Assembly: GCF_012927275.1 (NCBI RefSeq)
Contig: NZ_JABBGG010000001.1
Location: 682,001-746,000 of the forward strand
Reading direction: 5' to 3'
Source: Massilia polaris
GTDB taxonomy: Bacteria > Pseudomonadota > Gammaproteobacteria > Burkholderiales > Burkholderiaceae_D
Length of the DNA stretch: 64,000 nt
Shown: positions 20,991 through 28,166 of the stretch, piece by piece
How positions within the stretch are numbered: position 1 is the first letter of the stretch
Layout: each line of letters starts with the position of its first letter
The notes under the pieces: model-generated
Databases searched by the model: none
The model's input: only the letters and a program-made list of their open reading frames with translations
What the model was told of the DNA's origin: nothing
Program-made: the position numbers and the translations under genes

Positions 20991-21614
20991 TCAACGGGCG
21001 GCCGTGACGCTTCCAATGCCCGAGACCGATTTATTGACGATGCGCGGGTTGCCGTAATAAGTCAGGTTGCCCATGCCTTCGACGTCCGCGGTGAGCTTCT
21101 CGCTCGCATAGATCGAGACGGCGCCGATGCCTTCGAAGCTGACATCCGCTTCCTGCGCGATCAGGGCTTTGGTATCGACTTCGCCGACGCCTTCGGCATC
21201 AATGCGCACGTGGCGCACCTTGCCGTTAATTTGCAGGCTGCCGGCGCCACGGTAATCCACATCGAGGCGGTCGCCCTGGATGTTGTTCAGGCGGGTGAGG
21301 CCCGCGCCTTCCGCATCGAAGCCGGTCAGCGATGGCATCGACACGACAATCCGTTCGTGCTTTCTCATCCTGATGTTCGAGTCGTCATCCATGCCAATGC
21401 GCAGCTCGCCATTAACGACCTTTGTCGTCACCCGGCCGATGTATTTCGGATCGCCGTGCACGGTCACCGAAAACGGCTTGCCGGCGTCAACCGTCAGGTT
21501 CATCGCGCCGGAGATGGCGATCTTATTGAATTGCGTCACGTTGCGGGTTTGTTCGTCGGCGTGCGCCGCGACGGTGGCAATGGACAGCAGAAGGGCGAGG
21601 GTTGTACGCAGCAT
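20991..21614 (-). CDS. Secreted DUF2807 (GIN domain) protein
   Basis: A 207-residue protein with a signal peptide (MLRTTLALLLSIATVAAHA, cleavage after AHA). The rest is a repetitive beta-strand domain of the DUF2807 type: ISGAMNLTVDAGKPFSVTVHGD, then repeated G-G-S/I steps such as GAGSLQING, GVGEVDTKA, GIGAVSIYA and GMGNLTYYG. It probably forms a beta-helix in the periplasm or at the surface. No function is known for most members. It is monocistronic. Confidence 0.82.
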   Translation of the reverse strand: MLRTTLALLLSIATVAAHADEQTRNVTQFNKIAISGAMNLTVDAGKPFSVTVHGDPKYIGRVTTKVVNGELRIGMDDDSNIRMRKHERIVVSMPSLTGFDAEGAGLTRLNNIQGDRLDVDYRGAGSLQINGKVRHVRIDAEGVGEVDTKALIAQEADVSFEGIGAVSIYASEKLTADVEGMGNLTYYGNPRIVNKSVSGIGSVTAAR

Positions 21615-21998
21615 GTTTGTCTCCGGTTCGGTGGGTATGCATTGATTCTACGGAAGCCCGCTTTGCCACGCGTCTATTTGCGATGAACTGCAAAAAACGT
21701 GGTCCCAAACGACCTGGGGTGCGCTTTTGTAAAATTTCTCAGGGGCTTGATGGTGTTGGTCGCGCTAACGGGACATCGGTCTGCCTTTTTCTCCGACGTT
21801 ATTCCCACACGGAATTTTTCGAAATGGATTTTGGTTTCATTGCTGGTCGTTGTCGAGACCGTTGTGTCATCTGACATATTCACGCTCCGGCACATCGCAG
21901 AAATTTGTGGCAAAGTAAGCGAGTACCGAAGGGGGTTGAGGGATCTATGTGCTGTTGCCGGCGGCGCGTAGCATTCACCTGACTGAGAGAACGCTGTG
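21615..21998. other. 384-bp AT-richer intergenic region with no supported gene
   Basis: This stretch lies between two divergent genes. It is visibly richer in A and T than its surroundings. Short frames of 79-90 codons run through it on both strands, but none has a ribosome-binding site or a protein-like composition. It must hold the promoters of the DUF2807 gene and of the regulator at 21999. I could not pick out a -10/-35 pair with confidence. Confidence 0.5.
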
Positions 21999-22739
21999 AT
22001 GTTGCATCCGACCGTTGCGTCACCTGTTCACGCGCTGATCGTCGACGGCGATAGCGGGATGCGCACGATGCTTACAAGCTATCTTGCGGACAATGAAATG
22101 CGCGTCAGCGCCATGTCCCATGGGCATGGCGTGAGTGAGGCGATGCAGCGCGAGATCTTCGATGTCCTTATCCTGAACCCGAGGCTGCCCGGCGAGGACA
22201 GCATGCAGATCGTGCGCCGCGTGCGGGACGAGTCCGATATTCCCATCATTGTGATTACTGGTCGCAATGAAGAGGCCGACCGCGTCATGTGGCTCGAGTC
22301 GGGCGCCGACGACTACTTGGGCAAGCCATTCTCCCCACGCGAACTGCTGGCCAGGATACGCGCACTGTTGCGCCGCTCGCGCGCGCAGCAGACCGTCGCG
22401 CAAGGCCTGGCGCGGGTTCGTGCGTATCGCTTTGGCGGTTGGGAACTCAATGTCCGGCTGCACCGTCTGGTCGCTCCAGGCGGCACGGTGATCGCACTGA
22501 CCAATGCCGAGTTCCACCTGCTTGCCGCCTTCCTCGCCGCCCCCCAGCGTGTGCTATCGCGGGAACAGCTGCTCGACCTGTCGCGGCTTCATGGCGCCGA
22601 GGTGTACGACCGCGCCATCGACGTCCAGGTGGGGCGCCTGCGCCGGAAACTTGATTCAGCCTGCGTGCATGAGGACCTGATCCACACCGACCGCGGCGCA
22701 GGCTATTCGCTGACCGTCGCAGTTGATATTGTTCACTAG
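21999..22739 (+). CDS. Atypical OmpR-family response regulator lacking the phosphoacceptor Asp
   Basis: A 246-residue protein: receiver domain (about 8-120) plus a C-terminal winged helix with the OmpR signature (RAIDVQVGRLRRKLD...DRGAGYSLTV). Aligned to OmpR, the phosphorylated aspartate of VLDLMLPGEDG is asparagine here (LNPRLPGEDS, codon AAC at 22176-22178). The second acidic-pocket residue is glycine (VDGD for VDDD). The conserved Thr and Lys remain (VITGR, GKPF). It therefore probably works without phosphotransfer, as a constitutive or ligand-controlled DNA binder. No histidine kinase gene is adjacent. Confidence 0.9.
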   Translation: MLHPTVASPVHALIVDGDSGMRTMLTSYLADNEMRVSAMSHGHGVSEAMQREIFDVLILNPRLPGEDSMQIVRRVRDESDIPIIVITGRNEEADRVMWLESGADDYLGKPFSPRELLARIRALLRRSRAQQTVAQGLARVRAYRFGGWELNVRLHRLVAPGGTVIALTNAEFHLLAAFLAAPQRVLSREQLLDLSRLHGAEVYDRAIDVQVGRLRRKLDSACVHEDLIHTDRGAGYSLTVAVDIVH

Positions 22740-22747
22740 CCCACCAG

Positions 22748-23107
22748 CTACTTGCCGTCCAGCTGATCGAGCGATTCGGACAGTGTGGCGCGGTGATGCC
22801 TGACCGCCTCGACCGCCTCGGCACGAACCTCAGCGCTGTTACGGACGCTGTTCGCCTGACGGGCAACGACAGGCGGGGATGATCCTGTGGTAGCGCCGCG
22901 CGTGTCGCCGGCCTGCGTCATTGTGCTTCGGCCGGGTGCGGGCGACGCGGTCGGCGGCTGTTCCTGCGGCGTGGCATTGCCGGTGTCACGCGCCTCAGGC
23001 TGGGGCTGTACGTTCGTCGCCGCCTGCGGCTCCTGCCCCATGCATACGGAAGCGAAGGCCGTGGCCCCGAACAAGGTCAAAGCCCTCAGGGGGGAATAGT
23101 ATTTCAT
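22748..23107 (-). CDS. Small secreted proline/glutamine-rich hypothetical protein
   Basis: A 119-residue protein that I do not recognise. It begins with a signal peptide (MKYYSPLRALTLFGATAFASVCMG). A low-complexity segment rich in P, Q, A, T and S follows, then a short charged helix (AEVRAEAVEAVRHHRATLSESLDQLDGK). The frame extends 42 codons upstream, but GGGAGAA lies just before ATG 23107. It is convergent with the regulator gene, eight bases away. Confidence 0.6.
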   Translation of the reverse strand: MKYYSPLRALTLFGATAFASVCMGQEPQAATNVQPQPEARDTGNATPQEQPPTASPAPGRSTMTQAGDTRGATTGSSPPVVARQANSVRNSAEVRAEAVEAVRHHRATLSESLDQLDGK

Positions 23108-23322
23108 CGTCGTTCTCCCGGTCACGTGCTGACTCGCAGGATCGAGCCTGAGCCTGCGATGTGACGCGTGTGTGTCCGTCATCGGATCAACGATTTCATT
23201 TGACACGCACGCAAAGTCTCGCCGGCAGGCCATGCCCCAAAAACGATGGATGACTTGCTGGCTTCCGGCTGGGCGTTTAACGAAACCTTAACGCGGTTTT
23301 AACGCTGAAACCACGCGCGGGC

Positions 23323-25365
23323 ATGTATATTCTTTTCGCCGTAACGCCAAACGGTGCATCTCGCATCATGGCCAATCGTGGATCGGGCGACAATAACGTG
23401 TTAAACAGTTTTGCCGTTCGGCTAGGACGGCGGCTCCAGTGGGCAGGCCCGTACGCCATCTTTGTGCAGATGACTTTAATTGGCATGGCGGCGCTGTCGA
23501 TTTCCCGCCTTGCGCTGGTCGGGTGGCAGTGGGACCGGGTCAGCGCGACCGGCATGATGGCCAGCGTACTTCTCCAGGGTATTCGCGCGGACCTGATATT
23601 GCTCGGCTACTTCACCGTCATTCCCATTATTTTGCTCGCTCCGCTGACCTGGGCGCTGCCGGCGCGTCTCTTGAGGATTATCTGCACCTCCTGGGCCACG
23701 ATCGCCCTGGTCCTGATCGTGTTCATGGAAGTGTCGTCGCCGCAGTTCATCACGCAGTTCGACGTCCGGCCGAACCGCCTGTTCATCGAATACCTGCTGC
23801 ATCCGAAAGAAGTCGTCGCGATGCTGTGGAATGGCTTCCGCTTTACGGTGATCGCAGGCGTAGGCGCCTCGATCCTGCTTGGTGCTGCGATTTTTTACGT
23901 CCTGCGCGTGGCGTCCGCCAGCGCCGTCACCTGGCCGGCCAGACGGTTATTGTTGATCTGGCCCCTGGTGTTCCTGCTGGTGTGCGTCCAGATCCGGTCG
24001 ACCACGGCGCACCGGCCGGCAAACCCCGCCTTGTTCGCGCTCACCGGCGACGCCATGGTGAATTCGCTGGTCATCAATTCACCGTGGGCCGTGCTCGATG
24101 CACTGCTGTCGATGCGCAAGGAGGCCAATTCATCCGAGATCTACGGCCCGTTCCCGCGCGACAAGGTATTCGAGACGGTGAAGTCGGCGTCGTGGCTGAA
24201 AGACGCTGAATTCACATCGGCTGAACTTCCGACATTGCACCGGCAGGTCGCTGCGATCAAGCGCGACAGGCCGCTGAACCTCGTGATCGTCCTTGAAGAA
24301 AGCCTGGGAGCGACATTTGTCGAATCGCTCGGCGGCCTGCCGGTCACGCCGGAACTCGAGAAGTTGAAGCACGACGGCTGGTGGTTCCAGCAGCTTTATG
24401 CCACCGGCACGCGTTCGGTGCGCGGGATTGAAGCAGTTGTGGCGGGTTATCCGCCCACGCCGGCGCGCAGCGTGGTGAAACTCTCGCTGGCCCAGCAAAA
24501 CTTCTACACGCTGGCGCTTGGCCTGGGCAGGGAAGGTTACGCGACCGAGTTTGTTTATGGCGGCGAAGCCCATTTCGATAATATGAGGAGCTTCTTCACG
24601 GGGAATGGGTTCCAGCGGGTTGTCGACCGCAACGACATGACGCCGGTGTTCGAAGGCAGCTGGGGCGCGTCGGACGAGGACCTGTTCAATAAATCCCTTG
24701 AGCGCCTGACGACGCTGCATAAAGAAGGAAAACCGTTCTTCAGCCTGATTTTCAGCTCGTCGAATCACCAGCCATTCGAGTTCCCGGACGGGCGCATCGA
24801 ACTGCACGATTCACCGAAGCAGACGGTCAACAACGCCGTTAAATATGCTGACTTCGCGTTGGGGCGATTCATCAGCGAAGCGAAGAAACAGGACTATTGG
24901 AAGGACACCATTTTCCTTATCGTGGCAGACCACGACACGCGCGTATATGGAAACAGCCTGGTCCCGATCAAGAAATTCCACATTCCGGGGCTGATCCTCG
25001 GCGCGGACATCCAGCCGAAACGCATCGCCGCCGTTGCAAGCCAGATCGACCTTGGGCCGACGCTGTTGTCATTGATGGGCGTGTCGAGCCAGCATCCGAT
25101 GATCGGCCGTGACTTCGCACGCGATAGCGACAGCCCGGGCCGCGCACTGATCCAGTTCGATAATTATTTCGCGTGGCTCGAAGGGACTACGGCAACGATT
25201 CTCAGGCCGGGCAAGAGCCCTGTGCTGGCGAGCTATGATGCGGCGAGCGGCGATGTGTCGATCGAAGCGGCTGCGCCCACCCCGGCGCAGATCGACACCG
25301 CGATGGCGCATGTGATGCTGCCATCGATCGTGTACCGCGAGCGGCGCTACAAATTAGCCAGATAG
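23323..25365 (+). CDS. LTA synthase / MdoB-like phosphoglycerol transferase family protein
   Basis: A protein of about 680 residues. Five hydrophobic helices in the first 230 residues precede a periplasmic alkaline-phosphatase-superfamily domain. Metal-site and nucleophile regions match the family: VLEESLG (Glu), TGTRSVRGIEAVVAG (Thr/Ser nucleophile) and VADHDTRVYG (Asp-His), then a late PMIGRDFA. In Gram-negatives such enzymes transfer phosphoglycerol or phosphoethanolamine-like groups to periplasmic glycans or lipids; the acceptor here is unknown. ATG 23368 is an alternative start 15 codons in. No ribosome-binding site decides between them. It is not linked to opgGH genes. Confidence 0.82.
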   Translation: MYILFAVTPNGASRIMANRGSGDNNVLNSFAVRLGRRLQWAGPYAIFVQMTLIGMAALSISRLALVGWQWDRVSATGMMASVLLQGIRADLILLGYFTVIPIILLAPLTWALPARLLRIICTSWATIALVLIVFMEVSSPQFITQFDVRPNRLFIEYLLHPKEVVAMLWNGFRFTVIAGVGASILLGAAIFYVLRVASASAVTWPARRLLLIWPLVFLLVCVQIRSTTAHRPANPALFALTGDAMVNSLVINSPWAVLDALLSMRKEANSSEIYGPFPRDKVFETVKSASWLKDAEFTSAELPTLHRQVAAIKRDRPLNLVIVLEESLGATFVESLGGLPVTPELEKLKHDGWWFQQLYATGTRSVRGIEAVVAGYPPTPARSVVKLSLAQQNFYTLALGLGREGYATEFVYGGEAHFDNMRSFFTGNGFQRVVDRNDMTPVFEGSWGASDEDLFNKSLERLTTLHKEGKPFFSLIFSSSNHQPFEFPDGRIELHDSPKQTVNNAVKYADFALGRFISEAKKQDYWKDTIFLIVADHDTRVYGNSLVPIKKFHIPGLILGADIQPKRIAAVASQIDLGPTLLSLMGVSSQHPMIGRDFARDSDSPGRALIQFDNYFAWLEGTTATILRPGKSPVLASYDAASGDVSIEAAAPTPAQIDTAMAHVMLPSIVYRERRYKLAR

Positions 25366-25382
25366 GGAGAATCATCCGCCGC

Positions 25383-25784
25383 TTACTCGCTGACCTTTCC
25401 CCGTAACGCCTTCACCTGGCCGCTGCGCGTCTTCTCGTCCAGCCTGCGCCGTTGCGAACCGCGCGTCGGCCGCGTCGGCCTGCGCACCACTGGCACCTCG
25501 GCCGCGAGGTCGACCAGCGCCTGCAGCCGCCGCAACGCATCTTCCTTGTTCTGCTCCAGGCTGCGCGATTGCTGCGCCTTCAGCACCACCACGCCGCCTT
25601 GCGTGATGCGCCCGTCGCGCATCTCCAGCAGCCGCGCCTTGATGGCGGGCGGCAGCGAGGAGGCCGCAATGTCGAAGCGCACGTGCACGGCGCATGAAAC
25701 CTTGTTGACGTTCTGCCCGCCCGGCCCCTGCGCGCGAATGGCGCTGAACTCGACTTCGGCTGGGTTGATCGCGACAGTCATCAT
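25383..25784 (-). CDS. arfB: Alternative ribosome-rescue factor / peptidyl-tRNA hydrolase
   Basis: A 133-residue protein of the class I release-factor type without codon-recognition domains. It has the catalytic GGQ in RAQGPGGQNVNKV, which hydrolyses peptidyl-tRNA on stalled ribosomes. The C-terminal tail is basic (RRPTRPTRGSQRRRLDEKTRSG), as in ArfB/YaeJ, where it enters the empty mRNA channel. The length fits the family (about 135-140). It converges with the LTA-synthase-like gene, 17 bp apart. Confidence 0.95.
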   Translation of the reverse strand: MMTVAINPAEVEFSAIRAQGPGGQNVNKVSCAVHVRFDIAASSLPPAIKARLLEMRDGRITQGGVVVLKAQQSRSLEQNKEDALRRLQALVDLAAEVPVVRRPTRPTRGSQRRRLDEKTRSGQVKALRGKVSE

Positions 25785-25822
25785 GGGTTGATCGAATTAA
25801 CGTGCTGGTGTTTAATGCGATC

Positions 25823-26752
25823 ATGATAAACCCTTCGCAAGGCAACCACGTGACGACGCAATTCTTTCCTGGATTCCGCACTTCCTTAGTGGAAGTAGCG
25901 CCTGGCGTGCAGATCAATACCGCCGTCGGCGGAAATGGCCCGCCGTTGCTGCTGCTGCACGGTCATCCGCAAACGCACGTCATCTGGCACAAGGTCGCGG
26001 CCGCTCTGTGCGACCGCTTTACTGTCGTCACCTGCGACCTGCGTGGCTATGGCGATTCGTCCAAGCCGCGCGGCGACGCATCGCATGCCAGTTACAGCAA
26101 GCGGACGATGGCCACGGACGTGCTGAAAGTGATGCAGTCGCTTGGGTTCGCCCGGTTCCGCGTCATGGCGCACGACCGTGGCGCGCGGGTCGCCCATCGC
26201 CTTGCCGCCGACCATCCGGAAGCGGTGCAGCGCCTGGTCTTGCTCGATATCGCGCCGACCCTGGCGATGTACGAAAAGACCACCGAGGCATTTGCGCGGG
26301 CGTACTGGCACTGGTTCTTCCTGATCCAGCCTGCGCCGATGCCGGAGCGGCTGATCGAGGCCGACCCGGCCGCCTACATCACGGATGTCATGGGTAGCCG
26401 CAGCGCCGGCCTGGCGCCTTTCGACCCGCGCGCTTTGAAGGAGTACCAGCGCTGCCTGGCCTTGCCCGGCGCCGCCCACGGGCTGTGCGAAGACTACCGG
26501 GCCTCGGCCTCGATCGACCTCGAACACGACCGCATCGACCTGGAACGCGGCTACCGCTTGCCGATGCCGCTGCTGGTGTTGTGGGGCGGGCAGGGCGTGG
26601 TGCAGCGCTGCTTCGAGCCACTGCGGGAATGGCGGCAGGTCGCCGGCGACGTTTCCGGTGAAGCGCTGGCGTGCGGCCACTACATACCGGAAGAAGCGCC
26701 GGAGCTGCTGTTGGCCCGTGCCTTGCCGTTCCTCGCCGTGGAAACCCCCTGA
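25823..26752 (+). CDS. Alpha/beta hydrolase, fluoroacetate/haloacetate dehalogenase-like
   Basis: A hydrolase of about 309 residues. The nucleophile motif is HDRGAR, with Asp in place of Ser, the mark of haloalkane/haloacetate dehalogenases. Compared with the fluoroacetate dehalogenase family it keeps both substrate-binding arginines (DRGAR), the fluoride-pocket His-Trp (YWHWFF) and Tyr (CEDYRA), the acid DIAPT and the catalytic His in GHYIPEEAPE. The oxyanion region is LLLHGHPQTH. The tryptophan found in the family's SWTRAG segment is replaced (GSRSAG). Start choices are ATG 25823, GTG 25802 or a GTG further in with AAGG before it. It stands alone between arfB and a dehydrogenase remnant. 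Confidence 0.82.
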   Translation: MINPSQGNHVTTQFFPGFRTSLVEVAPGVQINTAVGGNGPPLLLLHGHPQTHVIWHKVAAALCDRFTVVTCDLRGYGDSSKPRGDASHASYSKRTMATDVLKVMQSLGFARFRVMAHDRGARVAHRLAADHPEAVQRLVLLDIAPTLAMYEKTTEAFARAYWHWFFLIQPAPMPERLIEADPAAYITDVMGSRSAGLAPFDPRALKEYQRCLALPGAAHGLCEDYRASASIDLEHDRIDLERGYRLPMPLLVLWGGQGVVQRCFEPLREWRQVAGDVSGEALACGHYIPEEAPELLLARALPFLAVETP

Positions 26753-26762
26753 GCGGCGAGCG

Positions 26763-27209
26763 TCAGGCGCGCGGCCGGATCGCCGCCGCGATCGCCGTTC
26801 CAAGCTCGGTGGTAGTCGCGCTCCCACCCAGGTCGGGTGTCGCCGGGCCCTGCAGCAGCACCGTTTCGATGGCCCTCATGATCGCGTCGTGCGCCGCGGT
26901 GTAGTTCGCGTCGCCGTTGCCAAGGAAGTCCAGCATCATCGCGCCGGACCAGATCATGCCAATCGGATTGGCGATGTTCTTGCCGAAGATGTCAGGCGCC
27001 GAGCCATGCACCGGCTCAAACAGCGAGGGGAAGGTGCGGTCGGGGTTCAGGTTGGCTGACGGCGCGATGCCGATCGTCCCGGTGCCGGCCGGGCCGAGAT
27101 CGGACAGGATATCGCCGAACAGGTTGGACGCCACCACCACGTCGAAACGCTCCGGCGACAGGACAAAGCGCGCGCACAGGAGGTCGATATGGTACTTGTC
27201 CCAGCGAAC
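26763..27209 (-). pseudogene. 3' remnant of a tartrate/isopropylmalate dehydrogenase-type gene
   Basis: About 148 codons with clear likeness to the C-terminal half of TtuC/DmlA-type beta-decarboxylating dehydrogenases. It begins at VRWDKYHIDLLCARFVL and continues with DVVVASNLFGDILSDL, GTIGIAPSANLNP, FEPVHGSAPDIFGK and NPIGMIWSGAMMLDFLG. The N-terminal half with the first cofactor and substrate segments is absent. Upstream the frame runs on into unrelated sequence and then antisense to the DUF455 gene. No start codon sits at the point where homology begins. The remaining part has no stop or frameshift, so the truncation looks recent. The full enzyme would have been about 350 residues. Confidence 0.8.
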
Positions 27210-27226
27210 GTTTGCAGGGACGTTTA

Positions 27227-27256
27227 ATCGTAAGTCGGGAAATGGAACGGTGTCAA
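27227..27256 (-). promoter_or_regulatory. Sigma70-like promoter upstream of the dehydrogenase remnant
   Basis: On the minus strand TTGACA and TACGAT stand 18 bases apart, followed 18 bases later by the point where dehydrogenase homology begins. The hexamers are close to consensus. If active, it would transcribe the truncated gene. The position may mark the junction that broke the gene. This is a sequence match only. Confidence 0.35.
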
Positions 27257-27329
27257 ACGAGCCGCGTATCCACCCGAATCCGGCAATCTCGCCGATAATT
27301 CCGTATGCGTAACTCATCTGATGTGAACA

Positions 27330-28127
27330 ATGAACGGTAGTGAACTTCGCGCCTGTGCCCTGCAGTGCCTGCTTGAAACCGACCCAGTCCTTAAAGCCGG
27401 CAAGGTGGCGGCGATGTCCGCGGCCTGGCTTGCGGGCGAACTGGCGCTGGAGCCGGACGCCGCCATGCCGGGGTCGGCAGCGATTCCGGGCCGTCCTGAA
27501 CGTCCGGCGCTGGTCGCGCCACGCCTGGTGGGGCGCCGTTCGATGGCGACGGTGGAAGGGCGCGCCATGCTGATCCATGCGCTGGCCCACATCGAATTCA
27601 ACGCGACCAACCTGGCGCTCGACGCGCTCTGGCGTTTCGCGGGAATGCCGCCCGATTACTACACCGACTGGCTGCGGGTTGCGAGGGAGGAAGCGATTCA
27701 TTTTTCGATGCTGTCGGCGCACTTGCAAACGCTGGGTTCCGAGTACGGCGATTTCCCGGCGCACGACAGCCTGTGGGAGATGGTCGAGCGAACGCGCGAG
27801 GACATCGTGGCGCGCATGGCGCTGGTGCCGCGCACGCTCGAGGCGCGCGGCCTCGACGCGATCCCGCCGCTGCGCGCCAAGCTGGCCCAGGCCGGCGACA
27901 TGGCGGCGGCACAGATCCTCGACCGGATTTTGCAGGATGAAATCGGACACGTCGCGATCGGCAATCACTGGTATGTCTATCTGTGCGGCCAGCGCGGATG
28001 GGAACCGCGCCCGACCTATGACGAACTGGCGGCGCGTTACCGCGCGCCGGCGTTGAAAGGGCCGTTCAACCTCGATGCGCGCCGTCTTGCGGGCTTCACC
28101 GAAGCCGAACTGGACAACCTGGCCTGA
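27330..28127 (+). CDS. DUF455 ferritin-like protein
   Basis: A 265-residue protein of the DUF455 family, an all-helical ferritin-like group. The helices carry the expected metal-ligand patterns: HIEFNATNLALDALWRF, REEAIHFSMLSAHLQTLG and LDRILQDEIGHVAIGNHW, with repeated Glu...His motifs for a di-iron site. The biological reaction is not established for this family; some are annotated as possible oxygenases or rRNA-linked proteins. It is divergent from the dehydrogenase remnant and converges on tctA across a long hairpin. Confidence 0.88.
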   Translation: MNGSELRACALQCLLETDPVLKAGKVAAMSAAWLAGELALEPDAAMPGSAAIPGRPERPALVAPRLVGRRSMATVEGRAMLIHALAHIEFNATNLALDALWRFAGMPPDYYTDWLRVAREEAIHFSMLSAHLQTLGSEYGDFPAHDSLWEMVERTREDIVARMALVPRTLEARGLDAIPPLRAKLAQAGDMAAAQILDRILQDEIGHVAIGNHWYVYLCGQRGWEPRPTYDELAARYRAPALKGPFNLDARRLAGFTEAELDNLA

Positions 28128-28131
28128 CACG

Positions 28132-28163
28132 CATGCCGGCGAACCCGCAGGATCGCCGGCATG
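28132..28163. terminator. Hairpin between convergent DUF455 gene and tctA
   Basis: CATGCCGGCGA and TCGCCGGCATG form a perfect 11-bp stem with a ten-base loop, filling the gap between the two stops. There is no good T tract on either side, so it may act as a bidirectional barrier or protect the 3' ends rather than be a classical terminator. Confidence 0.6.
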
Positions 28164-28166
28164 GTC

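Noticed and set aside
21699-21971. A 90-codon plus-strand frame in the AT-rich gap, with a hydrophobic middle.
   Set aside because: There is no ribosome-binding site, no family likeness, and competing frames lie on the other strand. It is not safe to call a gene.
27210-28130. A long minus-strand open frame that joins the dehydrogenase remnant to sequence antisense to the DUF455 gene, as if one 455-residue protein.
   Set aside because: Only the last 148 codons resemble a protein family. The rest mirrors the real plus-strand DUF455 gene and is Arg/His-rich, as expected of an antisense frame in GC-rich DNA.
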